Shown: positions 46,202 to 57,752 of the stretch, one piece after another
How positions within the stretch are numbered: the first letter of the stretch is position 1
How the letters are laid out: each line of letters begins with the position of its first letter
From: Drechmeria coniospora
Taxonomy: Eukaryota; Ascomycota; Sordariomycetes; Hypocreales; Ophiocordycipitaceae
NCBI RefSeq assembly: GCF_001625195.1
Contig: NC_054390.1
Location: 62,001 to 126,000, forward strand
DNA: 64,000 nucleotides
Reading direction: 5' to 3'
Position numbers and translations under genes: made by a program
The notes under the pieces: generated by a model
The model's input: only the letters and a program-made list of their open reading frames with translations
What the model was told of the DNA's origin: nothing
Databases searched by the model: none

Positions 46202-47964
46202 GTGCCCATCGACTCGTCGTCGACGCCGTCGCTCCATCGAACCGGCCGACCCGTCTCCTCCCTCGCGACGTCGACGGATGCGTCGTCCTCGTCCTCGGCG
46301 TCGAGGAGAAGCAGGTGGACGTGCATGGTGAGCCTGAGGTGGGAAAACAGCCAGGGAACGCTGCCGAGGGCGCCGACGTGCTCGACCTTCGCCGGCAGCA
46401 GACGCGACGCGTGCTCCTTGGCCAACTCGACCCTCCGCTCCGCCGTCGCCTCGGCGGCGTCATCGAGGACGCGGCTGGGAAACTCCCACAGATTCGCCAG
46501 CAGACCCTTCTCCGGTCGGCGCTGGATCAGGTAGCGTCCGTCGGGACGCCTGATGACGCACACGACCGTCTCCTCCGACCGGACCGCCTTCTTCGTCGCC
46601 TTGACGGGAAACCTTTGCGCGTGGCGCGCGGCGACTTCGTGCGCGGCATCGTCGGCCGCCTCCGGTCGGGGGGCCCGTGGTGCGCGGCTCGGCAGCTTGT
46701 AGGCAAAGTCTGCGAGCGTCGTCTGCCGCGAGGAAGCTCGCGTCCTCGCCGTCGCCGGCTTGGAGGATGGCGGCGGCGCACGGGCGATGCCGACGTCTTC
46801 GGCGCCGTCGGCTTCCTCGAATGGCTCGCAGAGAGCGCAGAGGTCCTCGATGTCGACGGTCGTCCGGCCCTGCTCGTTCGCCGACGCCAAGCCCTCGGCG
46901 TGGGCGCGGCAGGTCGCCGTGACGGGACAGGCGGAGCAGTTCGGCCTCGGCGTGCACACGGTGCTGCCGAGCTCCATCAGAGCCTGGCCCCAGCGTCCCG
47001 GCCTGTCGTTGGGCGGCTCGAGTTCGTCGTCGGCGGCGGCGGCCTTGACCAGGGCGTCGGCGGCGGCCCAGATGGCGTCGACGACCTTCTTGTCCGTCTT
47101 GATGTTGCCATGGATGCCGAGCTGCCTACTCAGCACCCTCAGCACATTGCCGTCGACCATGGGCTCCGGTCTGCCGAAGACGATGGACGAGATGGCGCCT
47201 CCCGTGTAGCGGCCGACGCCCGGCACGCGTGCCTCGAGCGCCGCGGCGGTGCTCGGCAGCAGACCTCGCAGCTCGTCGTCGTCCACGACGAGCCTGGCCG
47301 CCTCGTGGATGCGAGTGGCCCTGCTGTAGTAGCCCAGCCCGCGCCACGTGGCCAGCACGTCGTCGGCGTCGGCGCGGGCGAGGTCTCGGATCGTCGGCCA
47401 CCTCGCCATCCAGCGATTCCAGTAGTCGATGACGACGGCGACGCGCGTCTGCTGCAGCATGATTTCGCTGATCCAAACCTCGTACGCCCGCTTCTCGAGC
47501 GTCCGCCGCAGCAGGTCCGCGTCGGCGTAGAGGCTCGGGTTGACCCACGGCTTCCGCCAGGGCATCGCTCGCGTCGAGCTGACCGAGTCGAACCACGACA
47601 GCAGCGAACGGCGACCTTGAAACCCTTGGTGCTTGCTCAGTAGGAGAGGTCGGTGGTAGTCGATCGAGTGCCGACGGAGGGGGGGCACGCAGGCGTCGCG
47701 TCGTGTCTCCGTCTCTTGTCCATGCTCATCCGACAACCACGGGTGGTGGTCGCGGGCCTGATTCTTTGCGCTCGATTTCGCCGCTTTGCGTCTCTTCGTC
47801 GGTCGGGGACTCGCCGCCGGTTCAAAGTCACGATCCCTTTCCTCGGCAGCGTGCATCTCGTCGTCGTCGTCACCGTTGCGTCGACGCGCCTCGTCGACCT
47901 GGACCGTTTGCGTCCTTGCCGTCGTCTGCCGCGCGGAGCTTCGCGTCATCCGTCGCAGGGTCAT
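46156..47964 (-). CDS. mutY: A/G-specific adenine DNA glycosylase (MutY/MUTYH)
   Basis: Removes adenine mispaired with 8-oxoguanine in nuclear or mitochondrial base-excision repair. A single exon gives 602 aa. The N-terminal ~110 residues are basic and low-complexity, as in eukaryotic homologues with targeting signals. The catalytic domain has SEIMLQQTRV with the catalytic Glu at 167, the helix-hairpin-helix LEARVPGVGRYTGGAI, and the catalytic Asp at 271 in PMVDGNVLRVLSRQLG. An iron-sulphur loop has Cys 337, 343, 346 and 352. Its first spacing is C-x5-C, one residue shorter than the C-x6-C I expect. The C-terminal Nudix-like domain starts near AVRSEETVVCVIRRPDGRYL and includes LLANLWEFPSRVL. 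The stop lies inside a 52-bp tandem duplication. Confidence 0.95.
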   Translation of the reverse strand: MTLRRMTRSSARQTTARTQTVQVDEARRRNGDDDDEMHAAEERDRDFEPAASPRPTKRRKAAKSSAKNQARDHHPWLSDEHGQETETRRDACVPPLRRHSIDYHRPLLLSKHQGFQGRRSLLSWFDSVSSTRAMPWRKPWVNPSLYADADLLRRTLEKRAYEVWISEIMLQQTRVAVVIDYWNRWMARWPTIRDLARADADDVLATWRGLGYYSRATRIHEAARLVVDDDELRGLLPSTAAALEARVPGVGRYTGGAISSIVFGRPEPMVDGNVLRVLSRQLGIHGNIKTDKKVVDAIWAAADALVKAAAADDELEPPNDRPGRWGQALMELGSTVCTPRPNCSACPVTATCRAHAEGLASANEQGRTTVDIEDLCALCEPFEEADGAEDVGIARAPPPSSKPATARTRASSRQTTLADFAYKLPSRAPRAPRPEAADDAAHEVAARHAQRFPVKATKKAVRSEETVVCVIRRPDGRYLIQRRPEKGLLANLWEFPSRVLDDAAEATAERRVELAKEHASRLLPAKVEHVGALGSVPWLFSHLRLTMHVHLLLLDAEDEDDASVDVAREETGRPVRWSDGVDDESMGTGMRKCWALVKDHGP

Positions 47965-48318
47965 CGATGCGGCGGGGATCCGTGATGCCTACTCGTGCCA
48001 TGGCACGGCCATTTCGTTGGATGCCGACGACAAGGTGTGTTGTGTTGTGTTGTGTTGTGTAGTGTTGTGTTGGTGTCGAGTTCATCCTTGGCTGCTTCGT
48101 TTCGTCACGCTCAACCGTGGACTGACGGTGAGCCGGACCCACCCGCCGGAACAACCAACTCCGGCACGCCGCGTGCCGTCTGACGACCATGCTCGTAGCT
48201 CCAACTATTTAATACATCTGAATCTACGCACCCAAGTGTCCAGACATGGCATGGCAGCTTTGGGCCTCGGACCGACGCGATGCACGGCGGGCGTGAGGGA
48301 GATTCATGGTCACGCTCG
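47965..48318. other. mutY promoter region
   Basis: A 354-bp gap between the mutY start and the fluG-like stop. It contains a TGTGT(T/A)G pentanucleotide repeat at about 48032-48070. Nothing else is recognised. Confidence 0.55.
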
Positions 48319-50889
48319 TCAATATCGCTCGATTACCCACTCCCGACGCGTCCAGTAGTCCATCGGCTGCATCAGCGCAATCTCGGCCCTCTTGATCGCC
48401 ACGTACCTCTCGACAATCTCCTCGCCGAGGAGACTGCACAGCATCGTATCCATCTGCAGCGAGGCAAGAGCCTCCTCCAGGCTCGACGGGAGCGTCGTCG
48501 TTATCCCGAGCCGCGCCCTCTCGCCGTCGCCGAGCAAGCTCGGCTCCTCGGTGCAGTCCCGCCACGTCATGTCCATGCGGCTCTTGACGCCGTCCAGGCC
48601 GGCGGCGATGACGGCGGAGACGGCGAGGTAAGGATTCGCCAGGCCATCCATGCACTTCAGCTCCCAGTGACCACCCTTGATCTTTCGCAGGGGCGTCTCG
48701 CGGTTCTGCGTCCCCCACGCGACCCAGGTTCCGCCGGCCCAGGAGCGATCGCGGATTCGTTCGTAGCTCGTGAGGTTGCTGCAGGTGAAGGCCATGACGG
48801 CCCTCAGGTGGTGGAGCACGCCGGCGTAGAACGACTCGTAGAGCGACGCGGGACAACCGTCGGGAGACGCCATGGACATGTGAAGGTGGCTCGCGCTTCC
48901 GCAACCGTCAGGAAAGGGCTTCGGGTGCAGCGTCGCCCGGTACCCTCGGGCCGTCGCGCAGCAGGAGATGACGTTGCGGGCGAGAAGGAGGTTGTCGACG
49001 GCTTCCAGCGGCGGCGCCTTGGGCAGGACGACCTCGTACTGCCCAGTGGCGGCCTCGGGGTGCACCATCTCGACGTGGATGCCGGCGGCCTCGAGCTGCT
49101 CGACGGCACTCTCGACGACGGCGACGGCGACGTCGTGATCCATGGCCCGCGAGGCCGAGTAGGCATGGCCGTGGCCGTGGAGGGCTTCGTACCCCCGATC
49201 GGTGCGACGGAGGATGACCACCTCGATCTCGAAGCCGACGGTGAAGGAAAGCTTGGCGGCGTCGGCCAAGGCTAGCGTGTTGCGGAGCAGCGTCCGGGGG
49301 CACAGGAGAACGGGCGAGCCGTCCTCCTCGCGAAAGTCGGCCATGACGGTGGCGTGGTTCGCCCTCGGTCCCTCGCGAAGGCTGCCAAAGTCTGGATGAA
49401 GTCGCCACTCGCCGACGGCGTCGACGCCGGGCACGCGGCCGTCGTTTTGAATCATGCCCAGGACGCCCCTCGTCACGCCAAAGGAGAGCTCCTCGTCGCT
49501 CTCCAGCATGGATATGACGCGCCGCACGGGGATGGACCGCATGCGCGTCGTCGCCGTCAGGTCGTTCCAGCAGACGCGCAGAAAGCGCACGGAGCGCTGC
49601 AGGCGCCGCATCTCGCAGAGGATCGAGGTCTCGCGTCCGACGGGCACGGCAAGGCCCGTCGGTCTCGGTTGAAGCCGCAAGCCGTACAGGCGATTCGCGT
49701 TGTGGAAGAGAAGGTCCTCGACGAGCCGCACGGCCTGCCGGCCGCTCAGGTCGCCAGCGCGAAGATGCTCCGTCAGGACGGCGGCCAGCACCTCGCGCAT
49801 CTGGACGACGGCGAGGTAGTAGGTCTCGGGGAACCAGTGGCCGTCGGTGCTCCACAGCATCTTCGTCGAGGGGCACAGCTCGAGCATCTGCCTCACGACG
49901 CCCCGCTGGCCGTCGCGGCTCAGGAAGGGGAAGACCTCGCCGATGTCGGCGTAGACGTTTTCGTACATGGTCGCTAGGTATCCCGTCTCGCGCACGAAGG
50001 GGTAGCCGGAGTGCAAGAGGACCACGGGCACGGTGGGGTACCGGCGGATGAAGGGTTGCAGGTGGGAGGGCGACGAGGACGACAGGGTGATGTCGTTGTC
50101 GCCGAGGCCCGTGTGAAACTGGATCGGCTTCTTCACGTCGGCGGCGGCCACGACGGCGGCCAGACGGTGGACGAGATACTCGTTGAGGCCGGCGTGGTCG
50201 ACCCTCGCAAAGGGCTCCGCGTCGGGGGCGTGCCGTCGGCGAAAGATTTCCCGAAAGGCCTCCGAGGCCAGGTCGGCATCCGGCGTCGGCGGAATGGCCA
50301 GGCCGGTTCGGTAGCAGATGACGGACTTGAAGCCGACGACGACGGGATCGGCGAGGGCGTCGGCGAGGGCCGAGTCGAAGCGGCGCGCAAAGGTCCGAAA
50401 GGCCTCGTCGGCGTCCCCGTCGGCGGGGCAGGAGGTGCAGGCGGACTCGACGAGGGCGACGGCGAGCTGCTCGATGCGCACGATCCTCCTCGCGGGACAG
50501 GGCGTGAAGCGGTCGAAATGGTGGTACGGCTCGGCGTCGCCGTCGTCGAGGCCGTCGTCGACCAGGACGCACTGGATGCCGGCGAGGCAGGTTCGCAGCC
50601 AGGCGTCGTGCTGGCCCTCGCGCTTCCCGGCGACGGCGGCGGCGACGGCCTCCCACGTGGCCTCGCAGCCGAGAACGTCCGCGAGCTGCCTCACGGCCCG
50701 AAAGTGGGCGAGGCCAGTCCTGCTCGCGTCGAGAGCCTCGCCGTGGGCCTCGGTGGCGACGGAGAGCAGGGGGCGCCGGCCCATGGCGTCTCGCCTCAGG
50801 AGGGGATGAGCATGGTTGTCGATGATGGGCGTGCACTGGACGGCACGACGAAGGGCCTCTTCGTCCCGCTCACTGGCCGATGCCACCAT
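48319..50889 (-). CDS. fluG: FluG-type protein: amidohydrolase plus glutamine-synthetase-like domain
   Basis: In Aspergillus nidulans, FluG is needed to make an extracellular signal that starts conidiation. The model is a single exon of 856 aa (A. nidulans FluG is about 865). The N-terminal half is an amidohydrolase-2-like domain: IIDNHAHPLL at 23-32 (metal-binding HxH), FHTGLGDNDI, VVLLHSGYPFVRETGYLA and MLWSTDGHWFPETYYLA. The C-terminal half resembles glutamine synthetase: VMADFREEDGSPVLLCPRTL, VGFEIEVVI, ATGQYEVVLP, GCGSASHLHMSM and TQNRETPLRK. The expected GNG of synthetases is replaced by GCGSAS. The start is the ATG at 50889 (MVASASERDEEALRR, good Kozak context). The frame stays open upstream through a minisatellite, which I do not count as coding. 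Orthology versus paralogy is not resolved. Confidence 0.92.
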   Translation of the reverse strand: MVASASERDEEALRRAVQCTPIIDNHAHPLLRRDAMGRRPLLSVATEAHGEALDASRTGLAHFRAVRQLADVLGCEATWEAVAAAVAGKREGQHDAWLRTCLAGIQCVLVDDGLDDGDAEPYHHFDRFTPCPARRIVRIEQLAVALVESACTSCPADGDADEAFRTFARRFDSALADALADPVVVGFKSVICYRTGLAIPPTPDADLASEAFREIFRRRHAPDAEPFARVDHAGLNEYLVHRLAAVVAAADVKKPIQFHTGLGDNDITLSSSSPSHLQPFIRRYPTVPVVLLHSGYPFVRETGYLATMYENVYADIGEVFPFLSRDGQRGVVRQMLELCPSTKMLWSTDGHWFPETYYLAVVQMREVLAAVLTEHLRAGDLSGRQAVRLVEDLLFHNANRLYGLRLQPRPTGLAVPVGRETSILCEMRRLQRSVRFLRVCWNDLTATTRMRSIPVRRVISMLESDEELSFGVTRGVLGMIQNDGRVPGVDAVGEWRLHPDFGSLREGPRANHATVMADFREEDGSPVLLCPRTLLRNTLALADAAKLSFTVGFEIEVVILRRTDRGYEALHGHGHAYSASRAMDHDVAVAVVESAVEQLEAAGIHVEMVHPEAATGQYEVVLPKAPPLEAVDNLLLARNVISCCATARGYRATLHPKPFPDGCGSASHLHMSMASPDGCPASLYESFYAGVLHHLRAVMAFTCSNLTSYERIRDRSWAGGTWVAWGTQNRETPLRKIKGGHWELKCMDGLANPYLAVSAVIAAGLDGVKSRMDMTWRDCTEEPSLLGDGERARLGITTTLPSSLEEALASLQMDTMLCSLLGEEIVERYVAIKRAEIALMQPMDYWTRREWVIERY

Positions 50890-50927
50890 GACAACGGCGA
50901 CGGCGTGGTGGACGGTGGACGGCGGAC

Positions 50928-51140
50928 GACGGGCAGGGAGACGGCGGACGACGGGCAGGAAGACGGTGGACGATGGGCAGCAAGACGGTGGACGATGGGC
51001 AGCAAGACGGTGGACGATGGGCAGCAAGACGGTGGACGATGGGCAGCAAGACGGTAGACGATGGGCAGCAAGAAGGTGGACGATGGGCAGGGAGATGGTG
51101 GACGACGGGTAGGGAGACGGTGGACGATGGGCAGGGAAAC
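50928..51140. repeat. 22-bp minisatellite upstream of fluG
   Basis: About eight copies of GACGGTGGACGATGGGCAGCAA and variants with (A/G)GGGAG. It starts about 40 bp upstream of the fluG start codon. Confidence 0.92.
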
Positions 51141-54100
51141 GGTGGTTCGTGGCCGGCGGTTCGTAATGGTCGGTGGTTCGAGATGGTTGGTGGTTCGAGA
51201 TTGTTGGTGGTTCGTGCTGGCTCGTGGTTCGTGATGGTCGGTGGCTAGTGATGGATGGTGGCTAGTAATGGCTCGTGGCTCATGGCGGTCGCTGGTCGCC
51301 GGTCGCTGGCATATAGCCAGAGCGGTCAGTGTCGGTGGCCAGTCCTAGCGGTCACTCCCTTTAAATGATTAGCTGCAAGATGGACCCGCCGTTCAACGGC
51401 CCCGCGTGCCGTGCCAGCAGGTGGTGCAAGTAAGTACTCACTGTACAGGTACTTGGGTGCATGTACCGTGTACCGACGGCACACGTTTGGGCATGAATGC
51501 CACGGCATCAGAGTCGCACCGCAGGCACCAAGTATGAATATTACCTGCACCATCCTTGGATCAGCATGGGTTGCGAGGCGTCGAACCGAATCATCCCGTC
51601 GTACTCGGTACTCGGGTCATCGGTGTAATTACCGTACTTTTCACCGTCGTGGTGGGAAAGCCTCTGGTAATTCCGGGCATTCCTCGAGGGTGTAGCTATG
51701 ATGACTGTTATTAACAATGCCTGTAATTACTCAGTCATAGTCTGCACACGTACAGTAGCTGCACGGTTGATCAAGCTCGGGGCTAGAGCTCGCAGCCGAG
51801 CCGGTGCCCTTTGAGGCCCTCGTGCTCCGTGCATGGGTCGGCATGCTTGCTTGGATGCACCACTACCGTGCGGTGCGGTGCGGTGCCTGCGTGCCGTAGG
51901 TTGCTTGCCGTGGTGAGAAAGCAGGAGTGTCCATCGACGAGAGGATGACGGATTCGTCGTCGTATTGCCGCATGAAACGTGAAGGACGCGGCATCGTGGA
52001 CGATGCACGGCCAGGCAAGGATCAAGATCCGCCATCTCCGAATGGCCATCTCGAATGCCGCCTCTCACCAGAGTAGCATCAAACGCATGGCGCCGGCACG
52101 AAGACGGCACTCTCGGGCAGGCACCTCGACCCAAGCGGCCACTCCGCCGCGGCGAGCGGAGCATGGGCAGCCGCTCTCGGGGGACGTGCTCGCCTCTTCG
52201 TCATGGACTGCGAGGAGCACGCGTGAGTGCGAGGACGAGGACGACGGCACGCCACGTACCGGTACAGACGCAAGCAGTTCATGCCGCGGCCGAGAGCCTC
52301 TGCTCCGGCATGCAGGCGTGCGTCGTGGGTGGCGAGCTCGTCCTCGGCGGAGGGCCAGGTCGCCGGCGGAGCGCGTCGGATGCCGCGGCGGGCACCGGCT
52401 GTCGTACGATGCAACGAGCAGGGTGCATCGACGGTCGTAGCTCGTCGTGTGGTGCTCGCCCATCTGCCGTGTCGTAGGGACGGACGTCCACATTCACGCT
52501 CTGCTGGTTCACGCGTGGAGACGTCGGCAGGTTTGGATACGTTGCCTTTGCAGGGCAGGGGAACGGAGCATCAAAACCCCGCATCGGCACACTCTTTGTG
52601 CCATGAGGTGCTGCGCACTCGGAATGTCGTCATCTGCAGCATTGGCAGGTGGCACGAAGAATAGAGGCACAGACGGCAAGTGCAGAGTGCAGCAAGTAAA
52701 TGCCGATGCGAATAGATGTAGATGCAAGTATTATTACTCGCACGGACAGCAAGTAATTACACCCAAGTACAAGCAAGTACAAGTTCGTTGCACCGGTACT
52801 GTTGTACAGTATGAGGAGCTTGGTGCAAAGGGAGTAATTACATAATATAAGTAGAGCACTGCAAGTACATTTACCAGTACCTATAGTACGGATGGTCGTA
52901 AGTACTCTTTCGTGCAGCACCGGTAGGAGCAAGTGCAGCACGTACAGTACCGTGAGTATTAATTTACATGTCCGGAGTACTGTAGTTTCATTTCGTACAA
53001 GAGCATGGCGAGTAGTGTGCCTCAGTCTTCAGTACTTGGGGATGGAATTCTCGTACAGCTTCGAGGCCAAGCGTACCTGTTGGGTTCAGCCCGTACAGCG
53101 CAGTAATTGCTGCGCGCGCACGGAGTATTCCCTACAGTACAGCACTCCGTCTTCTTACGTAAGTAGGTACTTGCCTGGCGTCGCCTCCTTGCACGGGGCA
53201 CCTGGCCTGCACGTTCAAGTACTGTACTTACGCCTGCATTTTGCAGTATGGAATGGCATCACCAATATACTGCACTGCAGCTGTACGGAGTACTCTGCAC
53301 GCTTCCCCGGTACGTCCCAAAGCAGGCTCAGGAACTGGATAAAAGGCCAACGGAGACGAGGCCCTGCGAGCCAATGGAGTGCGGGCGGCGAACCGATGGA
53401 CCGTTGGTGAACGGCTCGATACGCAAGTACTTGCGAGCAAGAACAAGCACGGTACGCGGGCAAGTATTACTGTACAAGCACGGGAACGCGGGCAAGTAAG
53501 TATTGCTGTGCAAGCACGGCACGCGGGCGAGGCGGGCGTGCTGACGACGGCCACCCACCCACAACCACGGTACGCTCGGCAGCAAATGATGATGCGAGTA
53601 AGCACTTGCGCCGACGATGCACCCCGACGCAAGTAATCGTCGCACGTGCAAGCGCGAGCACGCGGGGTTGAATGCGACATCTGTACGGAGCGTTGTGGGC
53701 GACGTCTCTGGCGGTCGTATGCCGCTTCACACGGCCGTGCTGGCGCTGGCTTCCAGAAGGTTCGGGAGGGGAGAATCCTTCTGGCCCAATCTGCCAAGCA
53801 CTCGCGACGAAGAGCACGCCTGCGCCCGCTCGCTCGTACCGGTACGGAGGGGCGAGCAGGTTGCGCGTCTGCTCCGCGGCCGCGATCAATTGCGTGCGTG
53901 TGGCGGCACAGGCACTCGCACGACCGATCAGGCATGTCACCTTGCGCCGGACATGCAGCGGCAAATGCACGCGTACGCGATGCGCCGTGATGTACGATGC
54001 ACTGCGACGTGGGCGATGCACTGCGACGTGGGCGCTGCGCTGCGACGTGGGTGATGCACTGCTACGCAGGCACTTGGCCGTGGGCGGACAAGTGAGCAAG

Positions 54101-56429
54101 TCAGTACTTGTACTGTAGGTGCTGTAGGTGTGAGCAGGTGTACTGCACGAAGCAGGGAGTACGGAGAACAAGCATGTGTACGGAGGACAGCAAGTAAGTA
54201 CTCCGGAATAACAGCACCCAAGTACTCCGTACAGTGCTTGCAGAACTTGGTTGCCCCTGCAAGTAGGCGTACATGTGGGCGAACGTACTGTACTGTGCGG
54301 TAATATTGATACTGTACTTGTCCGTACTTACTCCGTACTGGCGCCACTGCTCGTTTGGTCTTGCCCTGCCCGGCACGGCTTCCCCACCTAGGCCGGCCAA
54401 CAATCTGCCTTTGCCACTTGTTCGGCAAAGAAAGTTGGCCGACACGAGCCGTGGTTGGCGTTGCGTCGAGGTTGCCCACCTCCCCAATGGAGGGATGCCG
54501 ACGCACCCACCGCCGCGTGCCTACCCGTCGGCCAACTTTTACCGGGTGGGCGATGCTACGCTACCCGCTGCACATGTAGGGGAGGGAAGATGATGCTGGC
54601 CATTAATACACGGCATCGCCCCGTATTCCCGCGTGTACCTGCGGCGGCAAGTGTGCACGTACTGGTACTTGTTCTCCGCACGTGCATGTGCAGCATACGG
54701 GGTACTTGTACTGAGCAGGGAAGCAGGTGCAGGTATTCCAAGCAAGCACTTGCATGTGCTGCTTGCATGCAACCAAATACAGTACCGTAAGTACTTACAG
54801 TACAATAATACTTAGGTACTTACATGCAAGTACTTACTAGGGGTGTTTTCCGTACTGAGAGTGGTGTGCTCGGTGCATGTCCGCACGCACTCAAGTACTG
54901 TCCTTGCAACTACTTGAGTACTCGGTACTTGCAGTACGGAGTACAGCAGATGCAACTGCAAGTCATTGCTACGCACAAGTACAGTACCTGCACTTCCCTC
55001 CCTGCAAGTGCAACTGCAAGTGCTCTGTGCCGCCGACGCATTTCCTCCATGCCGCGACGGCCGTGATCCGTACCGGCGATGCGATTCCATCGTGCAGCGG
55101 CTTTGCCTGCGCCGCTGGCCTTTGCTTCTTCCACGTGCATCGTGCCATCCAACGCCGACCGAGATGGGTCGGCTCGAAGCGCTCGTGCCTCGGGCGACGG
55201 TCGACGACACCCTCCTGCTTGCCGAGACGTCATCCCCCGCTGGGCGACCGCCCAAGGGGACAGGCGCGGCATGTGCAGCGCCTGCGCATGTGAGCGCTGT
55301 AATTAGCTGATGCGCATGTCCAGCGCGCATGTACTGTACTCTGCAAACCATTACATGCACGCCTACACCTACAAGCACTTGGGTGCACAGCAAGGGATAG
55401 GTACTTGCACTCGTGCTTGCAGCGCCAGCAGTACGGCACATGGTGGTGGGCGAAGCACTCCGTACAGCACAGCTACAGTACATGTACTCCGTACTTGCAG
55501 CCATGTACCTGTACAGCTACATAGTACTTGCAAGTATTATCAACCATCGCTTGCCTGCTTCACCAGCACACTTGCACCGACCTCTGGAACGACTTCATTC
55601 TACGGGGGAGGGGCCCTCGGAACCACGAACCACGAACCAGCACTTGTAGCGCAACTTGTCTCGTGTACGGTACTGTAGGTACGTCGTGCACTCCGTACGG
55701 AGTAGTAATAATGATGCCAAGTAAGGTGCAGGGTTTCCCGCCAAATGCAAAGCTCGTGGGTACTGCCATAGGCGCAGTGCTCCGCAAGTACAGGCAGCTG
55801 TGCACATGTACCTAGTACTCTGTGCCTGCACCCAATTACTCGCTTGCTGTAATTACATGTAAGTACAGTACTGGCAGCGCATGCGCGAGCGCTGCAAGCG
55901 CTGGAGTGGCATGGACCCACCTCGTTTTGGTCTGCCGGATGCTCGCGTGGAGAAATTAATAATAGGGAATATCTGTGACGCTGGTCTGTACAGAGTACGT
56001 GCCGATACAGCACATGCGGTCGTCCACATACGAGTACGCCGTACTCCGTACTCCATCCACGCACTCGTACGAGGAGGACTCGTACTTTGTAATGAACCCC
56101 GTACAGCATGCCTCCACATGCGCATTCACGTGCGAGCAAGGGTATCTAGTAATCGCTCCCCACAAGTTCACCGCAGGGGGTCCGATCGCCACAACCAACC
56201 CGGACTTGCCGTCGCGTCCGAGCACGACAAGCAAGTACATGCAAGTACACGAGGTACGGAGAACAAAGTACTTGTCGTGCTTGGAAGCGCACACCTAATA
56301 CCATCTCGGTGCCTGCAGGGAATGGCGGGTACTGTATGTTGACAAGTCCTTGCACCGATACTTGTGCTGGTGCTGTACCTGTACCCACGCCTATAGTACT
56401 TTCACAAGCAAGTACTTACACTCTGTACA
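51141..56429. other. 5.3-kb intergenic block, GTAC-rich, no gene supported
   Basis: 51160-51290 is a GGTCGGTGGTTCG(T/A)GATG-type repeat. From 51400 the DNA alternates GTAC-rich stretches (TACTCCGTAC, CAAGTACTTG) with GC-rich patches near 52.0-52.6, 53.6-54.1 and 55.0-55.3 kb. Frames on opposite strands overlap in those patches, and none carries a recognisable domain. Confidence 0.55.
53985..54062. repeat. 18-bp tandem repeat GATGCACTGCGACGTGGGC
   Basis: Four to five imperfect copies of GATGCACTGCGACGTGGGC. Confidence 0.85.
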
Positions 56430-56439
56430 GCACCTCGTC

Positions 56440-56585
56440 CAGCACTCTGCACTGTACAGCACCCCATCCAGCACTCCGACCAGCACTCCGACCAGCACTC
56501 CGACCAGCACTCCGTCCAGCACTCCGTACATCACTCCGTCCCGCATTCCGTCCAGCACTCCGTCCAGCACTCCGTCAGTACTCCG
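56440..56585. repeat. 14-bp tandem repeat CCAGCACTCCGA
   Basis: About ten copies of GACCAGCACTCC and GTCCAGCACTCC variants in a row. Confidence 0.9.
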
Positions 56586-56924
56586 TCCTGTAAAATCGAC
56601 TTTGCCGTCGGGACTCCCCAAGTACTCCGTACACATGCAGGTAATGCAAGCCGCATCAACATCCAACTAGGTGCAAGTGTACATGCAAGTAAGTACAGCT
56701 ACTGCAAGTCCACTGCAAGTCCTTGTCCTGCATGTACCTGCAGAGTCCCGCCGACGGTAAATACGGTGCGGAGTACTCCGTACATGTACTGTACTTACTC
56801 AAGTACTCTACTCCGTACTCCGTACAGCTACAACTACTCCGTACCGTACAGAGTACGTACCGTTTCTTTGAAGAAAAAAAAAGAAGGAGCGCGCGAGGCA
56901 CACCGATCGAGAGAGAAGGAGAGA

Positions 56925-57000
56925 GTGAGGGAGAAAAGGCGAGAGAAGGCGAGAGAAGGCGGGAGAAGGCGGGAGAAGGCGGGAGAAGGCGGGAGAAAGA
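56925..57000. repeat. 11-12-bp purine-rich repeat GGCGGGAGAA
   Basis: About seven copies of AGGCG(G/A)GAGA, strand-asymmetric (purines on the plus strand). The stretch 57001-57750 that follows shows no gene. Confidence 0.88.
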
Positions 57001-57752
57001 GTGAAAAGGGGCGACAAGGAGAGAGGAGGGGAGGCGACGAGAAAACCAGAGAGGCATGGGCACCTCGAGTCCTGCCGTCGACGTTTCATGCACGGCATCG
57101 CATCGATATGCTTCACGCCGGCTCCGTTGCATCCGCCGACGCGCCAAACTCGCTCGTCTCCTCTTAGTTTGACTTTCGCCTGAAGCTAGCACTGCACCTA
57201 CGGCACATGGCGACAGGGTCCGCGGCGAATGAGGCCGTCGCCGAACTGGATTCAGCACGGCCGGAAGAGACCCCCCTCGACGACGGGTACCGCCCGTTGC
57301 GTATCCGCATCCTTTCGAGACCCATCCAGGTGCCTTCAATTTGCTTCGATGCAGCAGGCGGCGAGTGTAATTGCTGTACAGTAAGTACTTACTTACTTAC
57401 CTGCTCGCGGGTGCCTGCGGCCGTGGCCTGTGTCCGTGGGCTCGCCTCCACAAGCTGCCGCCCGCAAGCAAGTCAAGCAAGTATGTGCACCTCTGGCCGC
57501 CGGCCTCGCGGGCGAGGCAGACCCATCGGCCGCTGCTGATCGCGTCATGTACTTTAGGGCGTGCGAAGCTTTCGTCGCGATCCAGTAGGCCGACGATGCC
57601 AAGGCACGCCGCCCAGCACCCGCACAATTGTGCACGGCTCGTATCGTCGCCTCCCCTCGCCTCCCCTCGCCTCCGACCACGCTCCCGCCGCGGCCATTTA
57701 GAAGCCGCCCTCCCCTCGGCTCGCCTCGCCTCGACGACGAGCAGCACTCGTC

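Noticed and set aside
50890..51027. 46-codon extension of FluG upstream of the ATG at 50889
   Set aside because: It lies in the 22-bp minisatellite. FluG length and the HAH motif position fit the downstream ATG.
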